Assembly (NCBI RefSeq): GCF_001724605.1 | Contig: NZ_MEEX01000038.1 | Location: 1 to 37,880 of the forward strand | Length of the DNA stretch: 37,880 bases | Reading direction: 5' to 3' | From: Phenylobacterium sp. SCN 70-31 | Lineage (GTDB): Bacteria > Pseudomonadota > Alphaproteobacteria > Caulobacterales > Caulobacteraceae | Shown here: positions 37,227 through 37,880 of the stretch, in pieces | How the letters are laid out: every line of letters starts with the position of its first letter | How positions within the stretch are numbered: position 1 is the first letter of the stretch | Translations under genes and position numbers: made by a program | The notes under the pieces: generated by a model | The model's database searches: none | Seen by the model: the letters and a program-made list of their open reading frames with translations, nothing else | What the model was told of the DNA's origin: nothing

Positions 37227-37880
37227 CTAGTTCCGGAAGACCGCCGCCATCGACGGGTCGGCCGGCATTTCCCGGTACTGCTGCAGCTCGTTGCGGCCCA
37301 CCACCATGTGGTGGACTTCGTCCGGACCGTCCGCGATCCGCAAGGTGCGGGTGTTGGCGTACATGCGGGCCAGCGGGGTGTGCTGCGACACGCCGAGCGC
37401 GCCGTGCATCTGGATCGCCTGGTCGATGATGTCGCAGACCCGCTCGGGGACCATGGCCTTGACCATGTGGATCCAGATGCGGGCCTCGCGGTTGCCCAGA
37501 ACGTCCATGGCCTTCGCGGCCTTGAGCACCATCAGGCGCATGGCCTCGATCTCGATCCGGGCGCGGCTGACCTTCTCGATGTTGCCGCCGAGCTGGATGA
37601 TCGGCTTGCCGAACGCCACGCGGGTCAGGCCGCGGGTGACCATCAGGTCCAGCGCCTTCTCGGCCGAACCGATGGCGCGCATGCAGTGGTGGATACGGCC
37701 GGGACCCAGGCGGAGCTGGCTGATCTCGAAGCCGCGGCCTTCGCCCAGCAGCATGTTCGAGGCCGGCACGCGGGCGTTGTTGAACCGGATGTGCATGTGG
37801 CCGTGCGGCGCGTCGGGATCGCCGAACACCTGCTGGCCCTGGACGATCTCGACGCCCTCGGTCGGCAGCGGCACCAGGAT
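37227..37880 (-). CDS. Acyl-CoA dehydrogenase, C-terminal part
   Basis: FAD-dependent acyl-CoA dehydrogenase; about 217 residues are visible and the N-terminal half is beyond the window edge. Visible: middle beta-domain end (VFGDPDAPHGHMHIRFNNARVPASNML in pieces), then the C-terminal helical domain starting LGPGRIHHCMRAIGSAEKAL. Next come TRVAFGKPIIQLGGNIEKVSRARIE, the Arg-Phe-Gly-Lys-like FAD/dimer contact, and QMHGALGVSQHTPLARMYANTRTLRIADGPDEVHH in pieces. The ending resembles ACAD10/ACAD11-type enzymes acting on longer chains. It stops at TAG 37229-37227 and is followed by a terminator. Confidence 0.92.
   Translation of the reverse strand: MLVPLPTEGVEIVQGQQVFGDPDAPHGHMHIRFNNARVPASNMLLGEGRGFEISQLRLGPGRIHHCMRAIGSAEKALDLMVTRGLTRVAFGKPIIQLGGNIEKVSRARIEIEAMRLMVLKAAKAMDVLGNREARIWIHMVKAMVPERVCDIIDQAIQMHGALGVSQHTPLARMYANTRTLRIADGPDEVHHMVVGRNELQQYREMPADPSMAAVFRN

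Noticed and set aside
1..37880. CRISPR arrays, tRNA or rRNA genes, insertion sequences, prophage genes
   Set aside because: Read through for direct repeats with spacers, cloverleaf ends and transposase motifs; none found.

Overview
The window reads as chromosomal DNA of a high-GC alphaproteobacterium (roughly 70% G+C by eye), most likely a member of the Caulobacteraceae such as Caulobacter or Phenylobacterium. The inference rests on several things: a lolA-xthA neighbourhood, DUF4170 next to cysQ, GTTC-N7-GTTC LexA boxes of the alphaproteobacterial type, promoter-like sites that fit the published Caulobacter housekeeping consensus, and palindromic repeats next to a DUF559 gene. I see no rRNA, tRNA, CRISPR array, prophage or insertion sequence. 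Most of the window is ordinary, densely packed chromosomal genes in short operons.

Layout. 1-2855 is an envelope and DNA-repair block: an SOS-boxed unknown gene (edge-truncated, minus), lolA, a probable small RNA or attenuator leader with promoter and strong terminator, then xthA and nth. 2997-6840 holds a TonB-dependent receptor and a convergent POT-family peptide transporter. 7075-10445 holds DUF427, CYTH, gshA and rsmE. 10481-13165 holds ppk2, a P-loop kinase-like gene and an AlkZ/YcaQ-type glycosylase with its own LexA box. 13172-13846 is a DUF559 endonuclease gene bracketed by two copies of a nested palindromic element. 13855-15642 is an ABC exporter. 15973-18622 is a tight minus-strand operon: ArsR-type repressor, desaturase-like protein with an altered second histidine box, and a membrane protein fused to an SRPBCC domain. 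It has a perfect 20-bp operator-like palindrome in front. 18692-21617 holds ubiA, a possible 29-residue protein, and a TetR-desaturase pair with a perfect palindrome. 21639-28315 holds small enzymes (YjbR-like, METTL20-like methyltransferase, VOC), a collapsed serine protease pseudogene, a gamma-glutamyltransferase, a MASE1 hybrid histidine kinase, a second YjbR-like protein and a 74-residue unknown. 28360-32784 holds ubiD, MAPEG, pmbA, cysQ and DUF4170. 32869-35859 is a MoxR ATPase/CoxE-type VWA pair with a convergent GNAT gene overlapping its end. 35986-36149 holds a second small-RNA candidate. 36143-37880 holds a TSUP exporter and the C-terminal part of an acyl-CoA dehydrogenase.

How the genes work together. 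DNA repair is over-represented (xthA, nth, AlkZ-like, and an unknown gene with a LexA box). Lipid and membrane handling recurs (two desaturase-type genes under separate local regulators, SRPBCC membrane protein, lolA, MAPEG). Ubiquinone synthesis is represented by ubiA and ubiD.

The features most worth following are: the DUF559 gene plus flanking palindromes as a possible mobile unit; the ArsR-desaturase-SRPBCC operon; two small RNAs that both expose C/U-rich anti-Shine-Dalgarno-like segments; and 14-17-bp tandem duplications containing a stop codon at four convergent gene junctions. All functional assignments come from motif reading without database searches.
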